DNA from: Leucosporidium creatinivorum
Taxonomy: Eukaryota > Basidiomycota > Microbotryomycetes > Leucosporidiales > Leucosporidiaceae
Direction of reading: 5' to 3'
DNA: 64,000 nucleotides
Assembly: GCA_001600635.1 (NCBI GenBank)
Contig: BCKL01000004.1
Coordinates: forward strand, 1,313,122-1,377,121
Of the stretch, positions 1 through 10,908 are shown one piece after another. The notes beneath the pieces are model-generated. The model worked only from the letters and a program-made list of their open reading frames with translations, did no database searches and was not told where the DNA came from. Position numbers and translations under genes: made by a program. Numbering within the stretch: position 1 is the stretch's first letter; every line of letters begins with the position of its first letter.

Positions 1-237
1 GAGAGGGCGATGTTGAGGGGTTTGAGCTTCGTGGAGGGATCTGTGGTACAGGAGCTTGGTCAGACAATTTCCAACCGCGCCCTGTAGTCGAGTAGGCTCA
101 CCTTCTTCGTTGAGAGCGGGCGCGTCGAGCTGCTGGAGATGGTAGAGGACGAAGAGCACGTCCCTTTGCTGTACAGCTTTCACCAGTCCTTCGAGAGCTT
201 CCTGTTTGGCAGCTTCTTGCTCCTCCGACGAGCTCAT
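1..237 (-). CDS. ARZ-1, 5' part of an ankyrin-RRM-zinc-finger family protein, cut by the window edge
   Basis: Only the first exon and the start of the second lie in the window. Exon 1 begins with ATG at 237 and encodes an acidic start followed by an amphipathic helix with RDVLFVLYHLQQLD, the family signature. A GTGAGC donor near 105, a CTGAC branch and an ACAG acceptor near 50 remove one intron. The next exon reads DPSTKLKPLNIAL, the start of the single ankyrin-like unit. Nearly the same exon occurs in ARZ-5 (26148-27866), and the intron sits at the same place and phase in all family members. The gene diverges from the F-box gene at 704. Molecular function is unknown; complete paralogs carry RRM-like domains and a CCCH finger, so RNA binding is likely (inference). 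Confidence 0.75.
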   Translation of the reverse strand, partial: MSSSEEQEAAKQEALEGLVKAVQQRDVLFVLYHLQQLDAPALNEEGEPTRLQGAVGNCLTKLLYHRSLHEAQTPQHRPL

Positions 238-703
238 GTCCTAAAGCTTCGGGCGAGTCGAGTGATGCGCTTGAGCAGCGAGGACGGGAGAGCTGTAGGT
301 AAGGGCGGGGGCTGTAGGTGAGCAGCTAAAGTCGTCCAAGCTTCCAAAGAGTGCCGAGCAGTCGATTCTGTAGCGAAGACGAGGTAATGGTAGGAGTCTA
401 AGCTGTCTCGAAAGCGATTCGCTCCTCTTGTTCCGGCTTCAACTTGCTCGCTGCTCCGACTTCGCTTAGCTGGGACGTGCTCGGCGTAGAATTGTACTAC
501 AGAAGGTGAGCATAATCCTGCTGCAGCTCAATAGACCTCCCTGACCCTCACTCATACGCTACAGCTCTTCGCGCTCGCTCTCAGACCTCGCGGCGGATCA
601 AGCTCGATTTGGCTGCTTCTTGCTCTGCTGTGACGCTACAGAGGTACGTGCCTACCTCCTTGTACCGCTATGGCATAGAGCTGACCCTTCCTCACACCTC
701 CAG
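238..703. promoter_or_regulatory. Shared divergent promoter and 5' UTR region of ARZ-1 and FBX-1
   Basis: This stretch separates two divergent genes. It is nearly repeated at 27867-28348 (about six differences in roughly 150 bases compared by eye, 361-508 against 28012-28160) and, more diverged and inverted, at 12239-12701. On the F-box side it carries two apparent 5' UTR introns: a GTGAGC donor near 506 and a GTACGT donor near 643, the latter ending at a CAG directly before the ATG at 704 with a CTGACC branch. The open frame upstream of the ARZ start is not needed to explain the gene. Promoter activity is inferred from position. Confidence 0.6.
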
Positions 704-1912
704 ATGGCGCCAACTCTCCCCACCGAGCTCATCAAGCACATCCTCGAGCTGCTGTACGGGGACGTGAGGTCGCCGGCGTGTCGTTCACCTACTCCCTTCG
801 ATCTCTTGGAAGTCGCGAAGCTCCTCCAGGCTTTCTACCCCTTCCTCTTCGTCAGCAAGACCTTCTTCGCCCTCGCGCTCCCCATCCTCGGTCGTCACCT
901 CTTTCACACGTCGTCCCAGCATGTCGCTATCCAAAAATGGTCGAAGCTCCGAGCTGCTGTGACCTCGCTCGCAAGGACTGGCGTCAAACACGCCATCGAG
1001 TCTCTCACCCTGCCTCCCACTCTCTCGGCGACCGAGGCAGCGGAAGTTCTTCGTGGTTGCACTCGACTTCACACTCTCCACCTATGCGCTTACAACCCAG
1101 CAACGATAGTCAGCCTGCCCGCCCCTCATACCGTCACCACCCTCCTCCTCACCACGAGAGCATCGTGGGGCTCAGCCGACCTCGACCAGCTCGCCGATGC
1201 GTTCCCCTGTCTGACCAGCCTCGGCCTCGAAGGCTCCTCGCGATACTTCTACGGAGGCTCCATCATCGTCGAAGGAGTCCAGCGTAAAGATCCTTTCGGC
1301 TGGTCGTTGACGAACTTGGCCATGCGAGACTTTGTCGGCTGTGAGGCGGATGCGGTCGCCTTACTCGAGCAGGTCTCATCTACGCTCGAAACTCTCAACC
1401 TCGACAACGACGACCAGACCATCGAGTTTGACGAAGATGGCGTGGACGAGATCCACATCGGAGCCGTCCTCGACCGCCTCACTAAGCCGTTTCCTCGTTT
1501 TCGTCGGCTTTGCCTCGGCAAGCTGAGCTTAGTCGCCAAAGACTCGGCTTTCTGGCAGCGCCACCACCTTCCTCAGCTCGCCGAGATCACCGTTGCGCTG
1601 GATGAGGTTTCCCTTGCGCTCCTTCTCCATCTCTCCGACTCTCTCACCCGCGCTTTCCTCGCCCTCGCCGACATCGAGCTGGACGCTGCTTCCGAGGGAA
1701 TGGACACCCTCCTCGCATTTGTGAACACTCACGTGCACCTGGAAGCCCTTATCATCGACGTTGCTGGCTGGAACGTTGTCTGCTTCGAAGGCTGGGACGA
1801 GCCGCTTCAAGACCTCTGCCTCCAGCGCGGCGTCTGGCTTAGCTGCGATAGCTTGCACCGTCGGGTCAGTTCGCGAGAAGAGGATGATCTCTCGGGTCGC
1901 TTTGGAAGCTAA
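704..1912 (+). CDS. FBX-1, F-box/LRR-like protein
   Basis: The start at 704 follows a 5' UTR intron directly and matches the paralog at 28349. Residues 1-20 hold the F-box opening LPTELIKHILELL, and about 45 residues later comes the second half, FLFVSKTFFALALPILGRHL. F-box proteins normally act as substrate adaptors of SCF ubiquitin ligases through Skp1. The remaining 330 residues show irregular leucine-rich periodicity (LHTLHL, LTSLGL, LETLNLD), as in degenerate LRR domains. The body is far more diverged from its paralogs than the promoter is. The frame stops at 1912 without the acidic tail of the paralog. However, a possible 51-nt intron (1864-1914) would keep the frame and add a tail rich in D and E, ending at 2185 after two more introns. 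The target is unknown. Confidence 0.75.
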   Translation: MAPTLPTELIKHILELLYGDVRSPACRSPTPFDLLEVAKLLQAFYPFLFVSKTFFALALPILGRHLFHTSSQHVAIQKWSKLRAAVTSLARTGVKHAIESLTLPPTLSATEAAEVLRGCTRLHTLHLCAYNPATIVSLPAPHTVTTLLLTTRASWGSADLDQLADAFPCLTSLGLEGSSRYFYGGSIIVEGVQRKDPFGWSLTNLAMRDFVGCEADAVALLEQVSSTLETLNLDNDDQTIEFDEDGVDEIHIGAVLDRLTKPFPRFRRLCLGKLSLVAKDSAFWQRHHLPQLAEITVALDEVSLALLLHLSDSLTRAFLALADIELDAASEGMDTLLAFVNTHVHLEALIIDVAGWNVVCFEGWDEPLQDLCLQRGVWLSCDSLHRRVSSREEDDLSGRFGS

Positions 1913-2380
1913 TAGGTGCTTCGATGTCGATGTCGAGGAGGACGAGATGTGGGCGACGAGGTGGAGCGGGAGAAGAGGATGGGATTATGTGCGCCATCTT
2001 TCACCTCTCGGGGTGCCATCGATCCAGCTGACGCTTTCACATGTACAGCTTCGTTTACGGAGACTGACGACGATGATAGTAAGGCCTGTTCGCCGCTCTC
2101 GGTCGGCGTTCGCGCAGAAGCTGACTTTCCCTCCTCAACAGGCGAGGATGACTACGGCGAGTACGACTCGGATTACGTCGGATAATACGAGATGCTTTGC
2201 GCTGCCCTCTACGAGAACCGAGAGAGCGAGAGCTGGCCGAGCTGTCGACCTCGGCGCCTCGCAGTGCGCTTGGTGCAGCCCTTTGAGCCTCGCAAAGGCT
2301 CGCCATGCAAACAGCCTCGCGCAAGATGATTTAAGATGTACTGCTGCTATTGCTGAAACTGCACTTCGATACCTACTGTC

Positions 2381-4714
2381 TCATCTCGGCCTGCAAGCGA
2401 CGACCGCCGCGGCGCCGCCTTCCTGCACCTCAGTAATCACCCCCTCCATCGGCGCCTCTCCTCCTCCTTGACTCTCGCCTTCGGTCTGCTGCGTACTACC
2501 CTCCTCCCCTCCCGTCGCCTGCGACCTCGGCAGCGACAACCCTCCTTCCCTCCTCCTCAGCCCTCCAACATCCCTCAAAAACTCCCACACCCTCTCGACC
2601 TTCTCCCCCCACTCTGACTGCGCATCCACCTCCCCTCCCTCCTCACTACTAACCGCCCTCTTCGCCTCCTCCACTCCCATCTTTCCGCCCGTTCGACTCC
2701 ACTCCCGGAGCAGAATCTCTTTGAGGTAGAGGTACGGTTTGGGGAGGATACGGAGCGTGGAGCAGAGGGTTTGTTCGAGGGGTGTGAGGAGGTGTAGGGA
2801 GGAGGAGGTGGCGAGCGAGAGGGCGGAGGTTGTTGGTCGGGGCTTGAGGGAGGAGGAGGGACGGTGTCGCGGCGTGTAGACGGGGTGGGAGGAGAGGATC
2901 GAGTCGCGGTAGGAGGTTTTTGTTGACTGCGAGGTGAGGGATGGCGGAGCAGAGTGAGAGGCGAGAGTGGGAGAGGAAGGAGGGGAGGGAGATGAGGGAG
3001 AAGGAGGTCAGCGAAGGCCGAGGAGGCAGACGGGAGACTGAACATACCCTCGACGACTTCTGATGATCATACTTCTCTCCCTCGGCGATGGTAGTGACTC
3101 CCATTCTCCTATACTCCTGCAGCTCGGCGATCCTCTTTCTCAGTGCGAGCTCGTCTATTCGTCAAAGCTGTCAGCGTCCCGCATGAGAGCGAAGCAAGAG
3201 CAGAGCGACATACATAACAGCCCATCGACGAACACCTCGGCATCCTCGGCGGTCTGCACGCGAGCGAAGACCTTGGTGCGATTGATGAGATCGCGCTCCT
3301 CCTTGGTGCGTTTGCGCTCGTTGGCGGAGATCTGGTGTTGGTGGACGAGGTAACGGTTGAAACAGAGGGTGACGGAGTGTAGTGGAGAGAGTGTGGGAAG
3401 AGAGGAAGGGACGAAGAAGGACGTCAGCATGGCTGGACTTCCCCTCGACGAAGCTAGACCCAAAACTCACCGTCTTGTAGTTCATCAACCCGCGATCAAA
3501 GATGACCTCCTTAGCCCCCATCCTCTTATCATACCTCTCATTAAACATCTCCAACACACTCAACTTGAGCTCCAAATCCGCTTCCGGCTCATCCGGCGTA
3601 ATCCCCACCTCTTCCTCGTCCTCCTCCTCACCCTCCTTCTTCTCCTTCTTCGGACTCTCCTTCTTCGGACTCTCCACCACCACCACCTCCGGCACGGGCT
3701 CCGGCTCCCCCGCGGCGATCCGTCGCGCTTCTTCGACCATCTCGGCGCTCGGCTGCAGCTCGCCGCCAAAGTGATACACTTTGCCAAACTCCATGTCCTT
3801 GACGAGGGTTTCGGCTTCGTTTTCGTACTCGGTTTCGAACTCGAGACGGCCGGGCATGAAGCCGCTGATTTCGTGGCAGGTGGGCGCGGAGGCGAGGGGT
3901 TTTGGTGGTGGGAGGGCTGTTGTTGATGAGAGAGGGGAATGTAGAGAAGTGAGGGAGATTGGTGGAAGGGACGAATTGGAGAGGATGCGTGCAGAGGTCA
4001 GCTTTGGAGCGAGCGATCAACGCCGAAAGCACAAACGCACCGAGTGGACGACGTTGCAGTTCTTCCAGTCGAGCCTTCTTGCGCTGAGAGAAGGCTTCTT
4101 GATCGTCCGAGAAATCGGGGTCGATATGCTGTTGTACGTCAAGCCTAGAGTCAGGTTCGGCTTCCACAACATCTCCTCCCCTCCCAAACTCACCGGCAGT
4201 GGATACTCCTCCCCCCTGAGATAAATCTCCTCATAATGCTTCTCACACTCCTCTTTCGTCCTTCCTCCCACATGCTCACTCATATCCGCCCAATTGCCCA
4301 AGCCATACATCTCGGCTCCCTCAATCAAGAGCAGCTCCTCGTCGGCCCCCCAGTCGGCGGTGAAGATGGGAAAGGCGTGCGAGGAGATGATGCGGTAGGC
4401 GTGGGAGGCGCGATGAGGTCCCACGGATTTGCCCGAGAGGAAGCACTGTAGTCATCATCAACCGTCAGCGAACGCGTCTCAGCCGCTCTTGCAGCTCGGC
4501 GCGACCAACGTACCGGTACACAAAGATCGAAATCCGGACAAGTCAACCTCTGCAACGTCCCCTGCGTCTCTGCACACCTGACATGCACGTTATGGGTGAT
4601 GTCGGCCGAGCACGAGTCGCAGGAGGCCTTCATCCCTGATTCCAAGGCGGGGGCAACGACGGGCGTGTCGCCGGGCGTTTCCCGGGGTTTAGGCTTGCGC
4701 TTGGTGACTGTCAT
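2381..4714 (-). CDS. ada2: Transcriptional adaptor Ada2 (SAGA/ADA complex)
   Basis: Ada2 joins Gcn5 and Ada3 in the histone acetyltransferase module of SAGA in the nucleus. Exon 1 (from 4714) encodes a basic start and a ZZ zinc finger with [16 protein letters not shown] and CPDFDLC. After the first intron comes the SANT/Myb domain with [36 protein letters not shown] and the Tyr-rich end of the third helix. Middle exons encode the conserved [13 protein letters not shown] block and the MLFN-type ERYDKR block. The last exons hold a SWIRM-type end with [14 protein letters not shown] and a helix ending near WEFLRD. At least seven introns are needed; the exon order was read by eye. The gene diverges from rrp40 with 273 bp between the starts. 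Family assignment is secure; exact inner splice sites and the last 40 residues are less so. Confidence 0.9.
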
Positions 4715-4987
4715 TGGTGCTGCTGTATGGAAGTTGGAGAGGAGCGGATGATGGGAGAAGTGGGCGCTGGGAGACGAGCTGTAGCGGTTGAGAGGCGGAG
4801 CTGAAGAGGTGCAGCTGTAGGGCGGTAGTGCTGGCTATGGCTGAAGCTGTAGCTGTGTAGGTCGAGGTACGAAACGAGGTAGAAGATGTAGTCTAAAGCC
4901 AACCTCGTTCAGTTCGAAATCGCCGCTCCTGGCTTGAACTCCCGCTATTACCTCGTCTCTAATTCTCGACTACAAAGCTACAGCAAG

Positions 4988-7505
4988 ATGACCTCAATTC
5001 TCCTCCCCGGCGACCCGCTCCCCTCCACATCGACTACAGCAACGATCCACCTCGGCCCCGGCCTACAATCCGCTTCAAAACAGGATGAGATCTTGGCCAA
5101 CCGGGCTGGGCTGTTGGGGCATCAGGAGGATGGCAAGAGTGGTACAGAAAGGTGGTGGATTGAGGGGGAGAAGCGCAGGGTGAGTACCAGGCTGCAGGGA
5201 GCTGGTTTGGTGCAGAATTGCGGGTTTCGCAGAGGGCGAGATGGAGGCGGCAAGGGCTGGGGCTGGGAAGGTGCAGAACTGCAGGGCAGTGGTCGAGGGC
5301 GAGTCTGGGAGCCTGTCGAATGCTGCTGTACCTCGTTAGAGGCATGATAGCTCTCGTGAGTCGGCCTTCCTCAAGCTCCTCCCACTCGCTCGCTCGCCGC
5401 CAGCTGCAGGACGGTTGCATCTCGGTGACGATATTGGCGAGATGAGAAATGTGTAACCTCTCTGCGCTGGTGCCTGTGCTGCTCTGAGAGAGCGGTACGG
5501 GGCAGCACTATGCTCCATCTCTCGCGCTCGCTTGCAGGACGTTTCTGTAGGGCTGTTCTAAGCCTCTCCGGACTACGAGAGGCAGAGCGACCTCCCTCCG
5601 TTCGCTTTGTACAGCTCACAGTGCAGTGCAACGCAACGGTCGATGCGGTAGTCCCTCAGCCAGAGCTCGCCGAGCTGCTGCTACTGTTAGAGTTAGGGTC
5701 CTGAGAGGGCAAGAGGGGTGCGCCTCACAGCCATACTTGACCCTCGGTGGCTCGCTGAGCCGCCCGAGAGCAGTATAGGCGGCTACCCGGCTCGCTTTTT
5801 TTTCGCCCTCGCCTCGGCGAGGTGTCGCATCAAGCTTGTCCTCAGCCTCACTCGCCGTGAAGCACAATGACAGGAGAAACGGCTGAGCAGCTTGCGCTGT
5901 CCTCCTGCATTTCTTGATGCATGCAGGAGGTGGCGCTGGCGCCAGCTCGGCGTGAGTTCTCGTCGCTTGTTCTCCGAGGCTTCTCGCATCGCTCAGAGTT
6001 GGGCAGTCAAGGGCAGCATTCGAGTGCAGGGATGAGCGGGGAGCTAGATGAGGGCGCCTGTAGTTCGTTAGAGCTTTGGTCGCCTTCTTCGCCATCGTCC
6101 CCGTCCACCTCGGCGAGTCCGAAGCCACTCGCTTGGGCTGAGCGAGGCCGACTTCCGTTAGTCACAGCAGGGGAGCGGACGAGCAGGCTCTGCGGCGGGT
6201 GTAGGAGCTCGTTCTGCGGGGAAGTGTTCGATCTGGCCTCTCAGCCGAGCTGGGTTGGGTTGGCGGAAGCCACCAGCGATGCAGGAGCCTTGCGAGGCCA
6301 CGCTGGCACGACCTATCCCTCCAGAAAGCTGGAGAGAGGCTCGAGCCTACGCAGTGATCCTCCCGGGCTCCGCTGGCGTCAATCAGGCTGGTGTCGAAGC
6401 AAGGCAACGAGCGGAGATGGTTCTGCCTTTTGTTCATCGGAGCTGAGCTCTGGAGCGCTCCAGGCTAGATTTCCTCCCCTCATGCCCTCTGTGGTACGTC
6501 GCTCAAAGGGAGGCGCTGTCGAGCCTCGTCGAGGCGGCTTCTCCGCCTTCGCTGCTCTTCGCCGGATGGGTGCTGGAGTCAGTGCTAGCTCAGCGTTCGG
6601 AGTGGCTTTGGCCAGAAGCTGACACGCAGCGTATTGCGCGTTGCTGCTCGCGCCTGGGAGAGAGGAGCTACCGAACGCCAGCATCTCGCGTTGGCTGCTC
6701 GCCTGCGTAGCTCTCGCGTCGTCCCGCTCCGCCCTCTTTCGGACTAGTCGCTAACCCTTCTCCTCACTTCACAGTACATCCCTCAACCTCCCGAGCCTTT
6801 GATCGGCATCATCATCGCACGACATGCCGAGGGCTACCGAGTGGATATCGGCTCGGCGCAGGCGGCAAGTTTGGATGCGCTGGCGTTCGAGGGTGCGACA
6901 AAGAGGAATAAGCCGAATCTCAAGGTGCGTCGGCATAACCCTCGGTCGATGCAGCCTCCGTCACTTCACCCGCTGACCTTCCTTCTCCTCCTCGCCTGTC
7001 TCCCATTTGTCCCCTTCCCTCTTGGCCCTCTCTTCCCACGCCCTCTTCCCTCTTGACCTCTCGACCGACATCAACGCTTAACAACCAGGTCGGTACCCTA
7101 ATTTACGCCCACCTCCTGTCCACCCCTCCCTTCTCCGAGCCCGAGATCTCTTGCGTCGACCTGGCCACACAAAAGGCTGCTGGATTTGGACCGCTGGAGG
7201 GAGGAACGCTGGTACGAGGTGTCGAGTTGGGACGGTGTAGGGCGTGAGTTGCTGCTCCTCTTCCCTCCCGCCTTAAGCTAGCGTGCTTGAGCTTCGGCCT
7301 GGATTGCTCGGCGCTGACCTTCCTTCACTTTCCCTTGTTGACTCCGAACAGACTCCTCTCACCCTCAAACCCCCTCCTCTCAACGTGGGGAGCCCGCCTA
7401 CCCTTCGAAGTAGCAGTAGGGATGAACGGGCGCGTGTGGCTGAAGGCCGGAGATGGGGATGAGGAGCAGCTGGTGAAGATGTGTGTTGAGGTTCGGGGGA
7501 GGTAG
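4988..7505 (+). CDS. rrp40: Exosome cap subunit Rrp40 (EXOSC3)
   Basis: Rrp40 is one of the three S1/KH cap proteins of the RNA exosome, which degrades and trims RNA in nucleus and cytoplasm. Exon 1 (4988-5179) encodes the N-terminal domain ending at EKRR. Exon 2 (6775 to about 6924) opens with YIPQPPE and contains the S1-like core with GIIIARHAEGYRVDIG and FEGATKRNKPNL, typical of Rrp40. Exon 3 (about 7089-7243) holds VGTLIYAHLL and PEISCVDL. Exon 4 (7352-7505) holds the KH part with VAVGMNGRVWLKA. The N-terminal Arg-Tyr junction matches the human protein (KRYVP) without missing residues, so the 1595-nt first intron removes no coding sequence. The other two introns are about 110-165 nt. The protein is slightly shorter than usual at its C-terminus. 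Confidence 0.92.
5180..6774 (+). other. Unusually long first intron of rrp40 (1595 nt)
   Basis: The donor is GTGAGT, the acceptor CACAG, and CTAAC lies about 20 nt before the end. Most introns in this window are 50-70 nt. Open frames inside (for example 5921-6622 on the plus strand) have no recognisable domain, no family start and a composition like the rest of the intron. I see no transposon ends, tRNA or snoRNA boxes I could defend. A hidden non-coding RNA remains possible. Confidence 0.8.
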
Positions 7506-7825
7506 CGTTGACGAGGATTCAAGATATCAAGCTAGCTTTGCCGGAACAGAGAGGGCCGAGAGATGAAGGAGAGGGGTTGCAGGAGCGAAGGTTCGGCGCT
7601 GAGCTCGAGCCCCTCTGCGAAGCTGCGGGCGAGCTGCAGCTGATCCGTCTGGCCGACTGAGCTACCTCGCTGTACAGCACTATGAACGCTACCTCTCATG
7701 CCGAACGACCACTGTACCGACACCGCCTCGTTCACCCTTCGCCCAGCCCAGGTTCGATCTCTCGGCCTCTGCAGCTCCTTGCTCTCCTGCACTCATCTCG
7801 TCGTGCTCCGCTTCGACCGAGCAAT

Positions 7826-10384
7826 ATGCTTCGCTACACTACATTAGCTCTCGCGGCTGCTACAACACTCGTCCAAGCCGGCCCACCATCCTACATCGAC
7901 CCAGCGTGAGTTCCGACCCACTTCCCCGCGCTCACCGATCCTCTCGGGGCGCCCAGCGTCATGGATCTGTAGCCAGTGCTGTGGTACAGCTCGGGAGCGG
8001 GAGGGGCACAGCTGCAGCTCTGCTACAGCGCAGCGCAGCTCGCTAACCTCTCCTTCACTCTCTCCGCGCCCATCTTTCGACCTCTCGAACGATCAGACGC
8101 ATCGCAGACTCGCTCGACCGGGCTCGTACGCGGCACACCAGCGCGCTCGATAATTACGAGTACAACAAGATACATCATCCAGAACTCTGGGACCAGCACC
8201 AGCGGGCGATCGAGCAGGCGGGAGGGATCGAAGTAGCTGCCAAGCTGAGGAGGAGGGAGAAGCGAGAGCTCGTAGAGAGGCAGAATCAGCAGGGCCAGGT
8301 CACGCTGTATGATTTCTTGTGAGTAGCTGTACCATATCAGCGGATGACCTGGTGCTAACTCCCTCTTGTACAGCTCGGAGCCGCTCGACATCATGTGCGT
8401 TTCAGCGATCCTTGGCGCTGGCCTCCAGCTCGGTCAAGATGAGGAGCATGCTCAGGATGCTGATGCACGAACCTACAGGATTTACGGAAACGTCTCCATC
8501 GGCACACCAACGCAACAGTTCCCCTTGCTATTCGACACCGGCAGGTGAGTCGGCAGGCGCTCAGGCGCCTTCGCTTGCCCTTGGCAGCCGCTGACCCCTT
8601 CCTGCTCTTCTCACTCCCATCTTCATCACAACAGCTCCGATCTGTGGGTGTATGAGACGGGCACTGGCGCCGAGACGCCCGAATGGGACGCCTCGGCTTC
8701 CTCAACCTCGGTGACCGATCCTGTGATTCCTTGGAGCATCCAGTACGGCAAGGGAGAGCAGGAGGGCTTCCTCAATCAGGATACTGTGGAGCTCGGAGGC
8801 TACTCGGCGGAGACGGTCTTTGCCAGCGCCAACACGTTGAACGCGGTGAGTGGGAGCGCCGAACAGGAAGATTGAGGCGGTTGCTGACCAGCTTACGCTG
8901 ATCTGTAGGCCTTCTCGCCTTACCCTATCTCTGGTCTCTTTGGTGAGTGATCTCTAAAGCCTTGAAAGTCGTACGATAGCTGACAACATTCCCTTCGCAG
9001 GCCTCGGCTTCGGCGTCATCTCCTCCTCGGGCTACGCTCCCTGGTTCGAGCGGTAGGCTTACTCGGTTCACTTTCAATCGGGAGAGATCCCTTTCTCCAC
9101 GCAGAGCTGACCCTCGTTCTTCCTCACAGCCTCCTCAACAACTCGGTCCTCGCCAACCCCTACTTCTCGCTCTACCTCGTCCGCGCCTCAGAGCTCACCG
9201 AGGAGGCCGAAGGCAGCGTTCCTGGCGCTCAGCTCTGCGTTGGATGCTACGACACGAGCAAATATGTCGGCTCGGTGTCAGTCTCGCCTTCCCAGCTGCT
9301 CCCAAAGTCGTAGCTGACTCTTCTCTTGACGCTCACAGCTCATGGAACCCTGTTGTCTCTGAAGCTTTCTGGTCGATTGCCATGGACGGCATTGCTTTCA
9401 ACGGGAGCATCATCCAGGGAACCCAAATGACTGCCGCGCTCGACTCGGGAACTTCGTACGTCGGCTCTCTCACTCTGCTCTTGGCTTCTAGCTTACACCT
9501 CTTCCTGCTTGCCACCCCCTCTACCACCTCCGTACATCTTCTTGCCTCCCTTGCACCTCTAAGACTCATCCAAATCCCCGTCGCCGCCGCTCAGGCGTTC
9601 TACTCGCGCCTCGGCGGACTCTCCTCGGGCAACGGCGACGGCACCTACATCATCCCCTGCGACGTACCCATCGGCTCCATTGCCTTCGTTTTCAACGGCG
9701 TGCACTACGAGATCCCTCCTACCGATTTGCTGCGAGCCATCAGTCGGGATCGGAGCCAATGCCTTCTCACCATCGCTGGAGTGGACAACAAAGACGCGAG
9801 GGGTAACTCGGTGGCTATTGTGAGTTCTCTGTCTCGCTTCAAGAACGTCTCGCAGAAGCTGATCTCGTCTCTCTTGTAGATCGGCGACGTCTTCCTCAAA
9901 AACGCCTACTCCATCTACTCCTACTCCTACAATGGCGCCCCAGCCATCGGACTTGCGCACAGCAATATTGCTGGAAACTGGGCCGACTACAATGGCACCA
10001 ACTCGAATGATGGGCAGTTCCAGGAGCCGACCAAGACCGGAAGCGTCTCCATCGCCAATACGCAGCGACCGCAGACGGGCACGGTAGAGACGGTTACGGG
10101 AGGAGGGTTGACCAAAGGACGGTAAGTTGTCGTTCTGGCGACTTTGGCGACGCTTCGGCTCGTTTGAAAGAGCAGAGGAGCGGAATCTCGGCGATGCTTC
10201 GGATCGTCTAAGAGCGATGAGGAGCAGAGAGCTGACCTGTCTGGCGTCTCATAGGGCATCTCGCACCGCTACCGGCTCTTCCCAAGTCACTGTCACTGTC
10301 TCCCCATCCTCCGGCGCCACCCAAAGCCTCGCCTTCCTCCTCTCACCGCTACTCGTCCTGCTCGCGGCGGTATCGCTCGCTTAG
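7826..10384 (+). CDS. Pepsin-type aspartic protease (A1), secreted and probably GPI-anchored
   Basis: The chosen ATG at 7826 opens a signal peptide (TTLALAAATTLVQA). Next come a charged propeptide rich in R and E, then the mature enzyme. The first catalytic motif is FDTGSSDLW, built across an intron near 8545-8634, and the second is ALDSGTS near 9440-9457. A Tyr-containing flap region and ISGLFGLGFG follow the family order. A late IGDVFLKNAYSIYSY block is typical of the C-terminal lobe. The end is Ser/Thr-rich and closes with a hydrophobic stretch (AFLLSPLLVLLAAVSLA) without a charged tail, as in GPI-anchored yapsin-like proteases. About nine introns are needed. The likely site is the cell surface or wall, and the substrate is unknown. 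The start could be earlier in frame, but the signal peptide favours 7826. Confidence 0.88.
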
Positions 10385-10908
10385 AGACGAGATTCGCTAC
10401 TCGTGGAAGGTTGCAGATCCTCTGATGGGAAGGAGAACGAAGAGGAATGGACAGTCGATGGCCGCAGGGAGCTAGAGAGGGGAAGCCGCTCCGAGCATCT
10501 TGATTTATTCGCGCAGGATCCATCTCATGTATATTTTATGTGCTTGGCGGTCTCATCTCAATTATATAGCTATTGTAGCTTTCCCTTGAGCGAGAGAGCC
10601 AGCGAATGCGAGTGAAGCAGGCCGAAGAGCAATCGGCGAAAGCAGGCGCTTCGCAGAAGGCCTCGGCGGAAGAGTGAGGCAAAGCGGGATGAGTTGCAAC
10701 GAAGAGAGGAAGAGCTAGAACAAATCAATGATTCGTGCAAGTTGAGCCTAGGCTGTTCATGGATGAGAACGATGAGCTTCCGTGTCTTGACAACGCCGAC
10801 GCCGAGTGGGGAGCGACTCGCCGAGCGAGAGCGTGACGGGCACCGTCCCATCATCTGTGAACAGCAGAGGGCCAGCAGCGCAGACCTCGGCAAAAAGACC
10901 AAGCAAAA
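10385..10908. other. Intergenic, no gene seen
   Basis: This is the convergent 3' region between the protease and the decayed F-box copy. It contains an AT-richer patch near 10510-10575 that could serve transcript ends. No convincing frame was found. Confidence 0.5.

Noticed and set aside
2575-3104. Pro-rich frames overlapping the ada2 3' end
   Set aside because: They are alternative frames and introns of ada2; the SWIRM-type sequence lies in the chosen frame.
5921-6622. 233-codon open frame inside the rrp40 intron
   Set aside because: No domain, no plausible neighbours in frame, composition like the surrounding intron, and several frames are equally open here.
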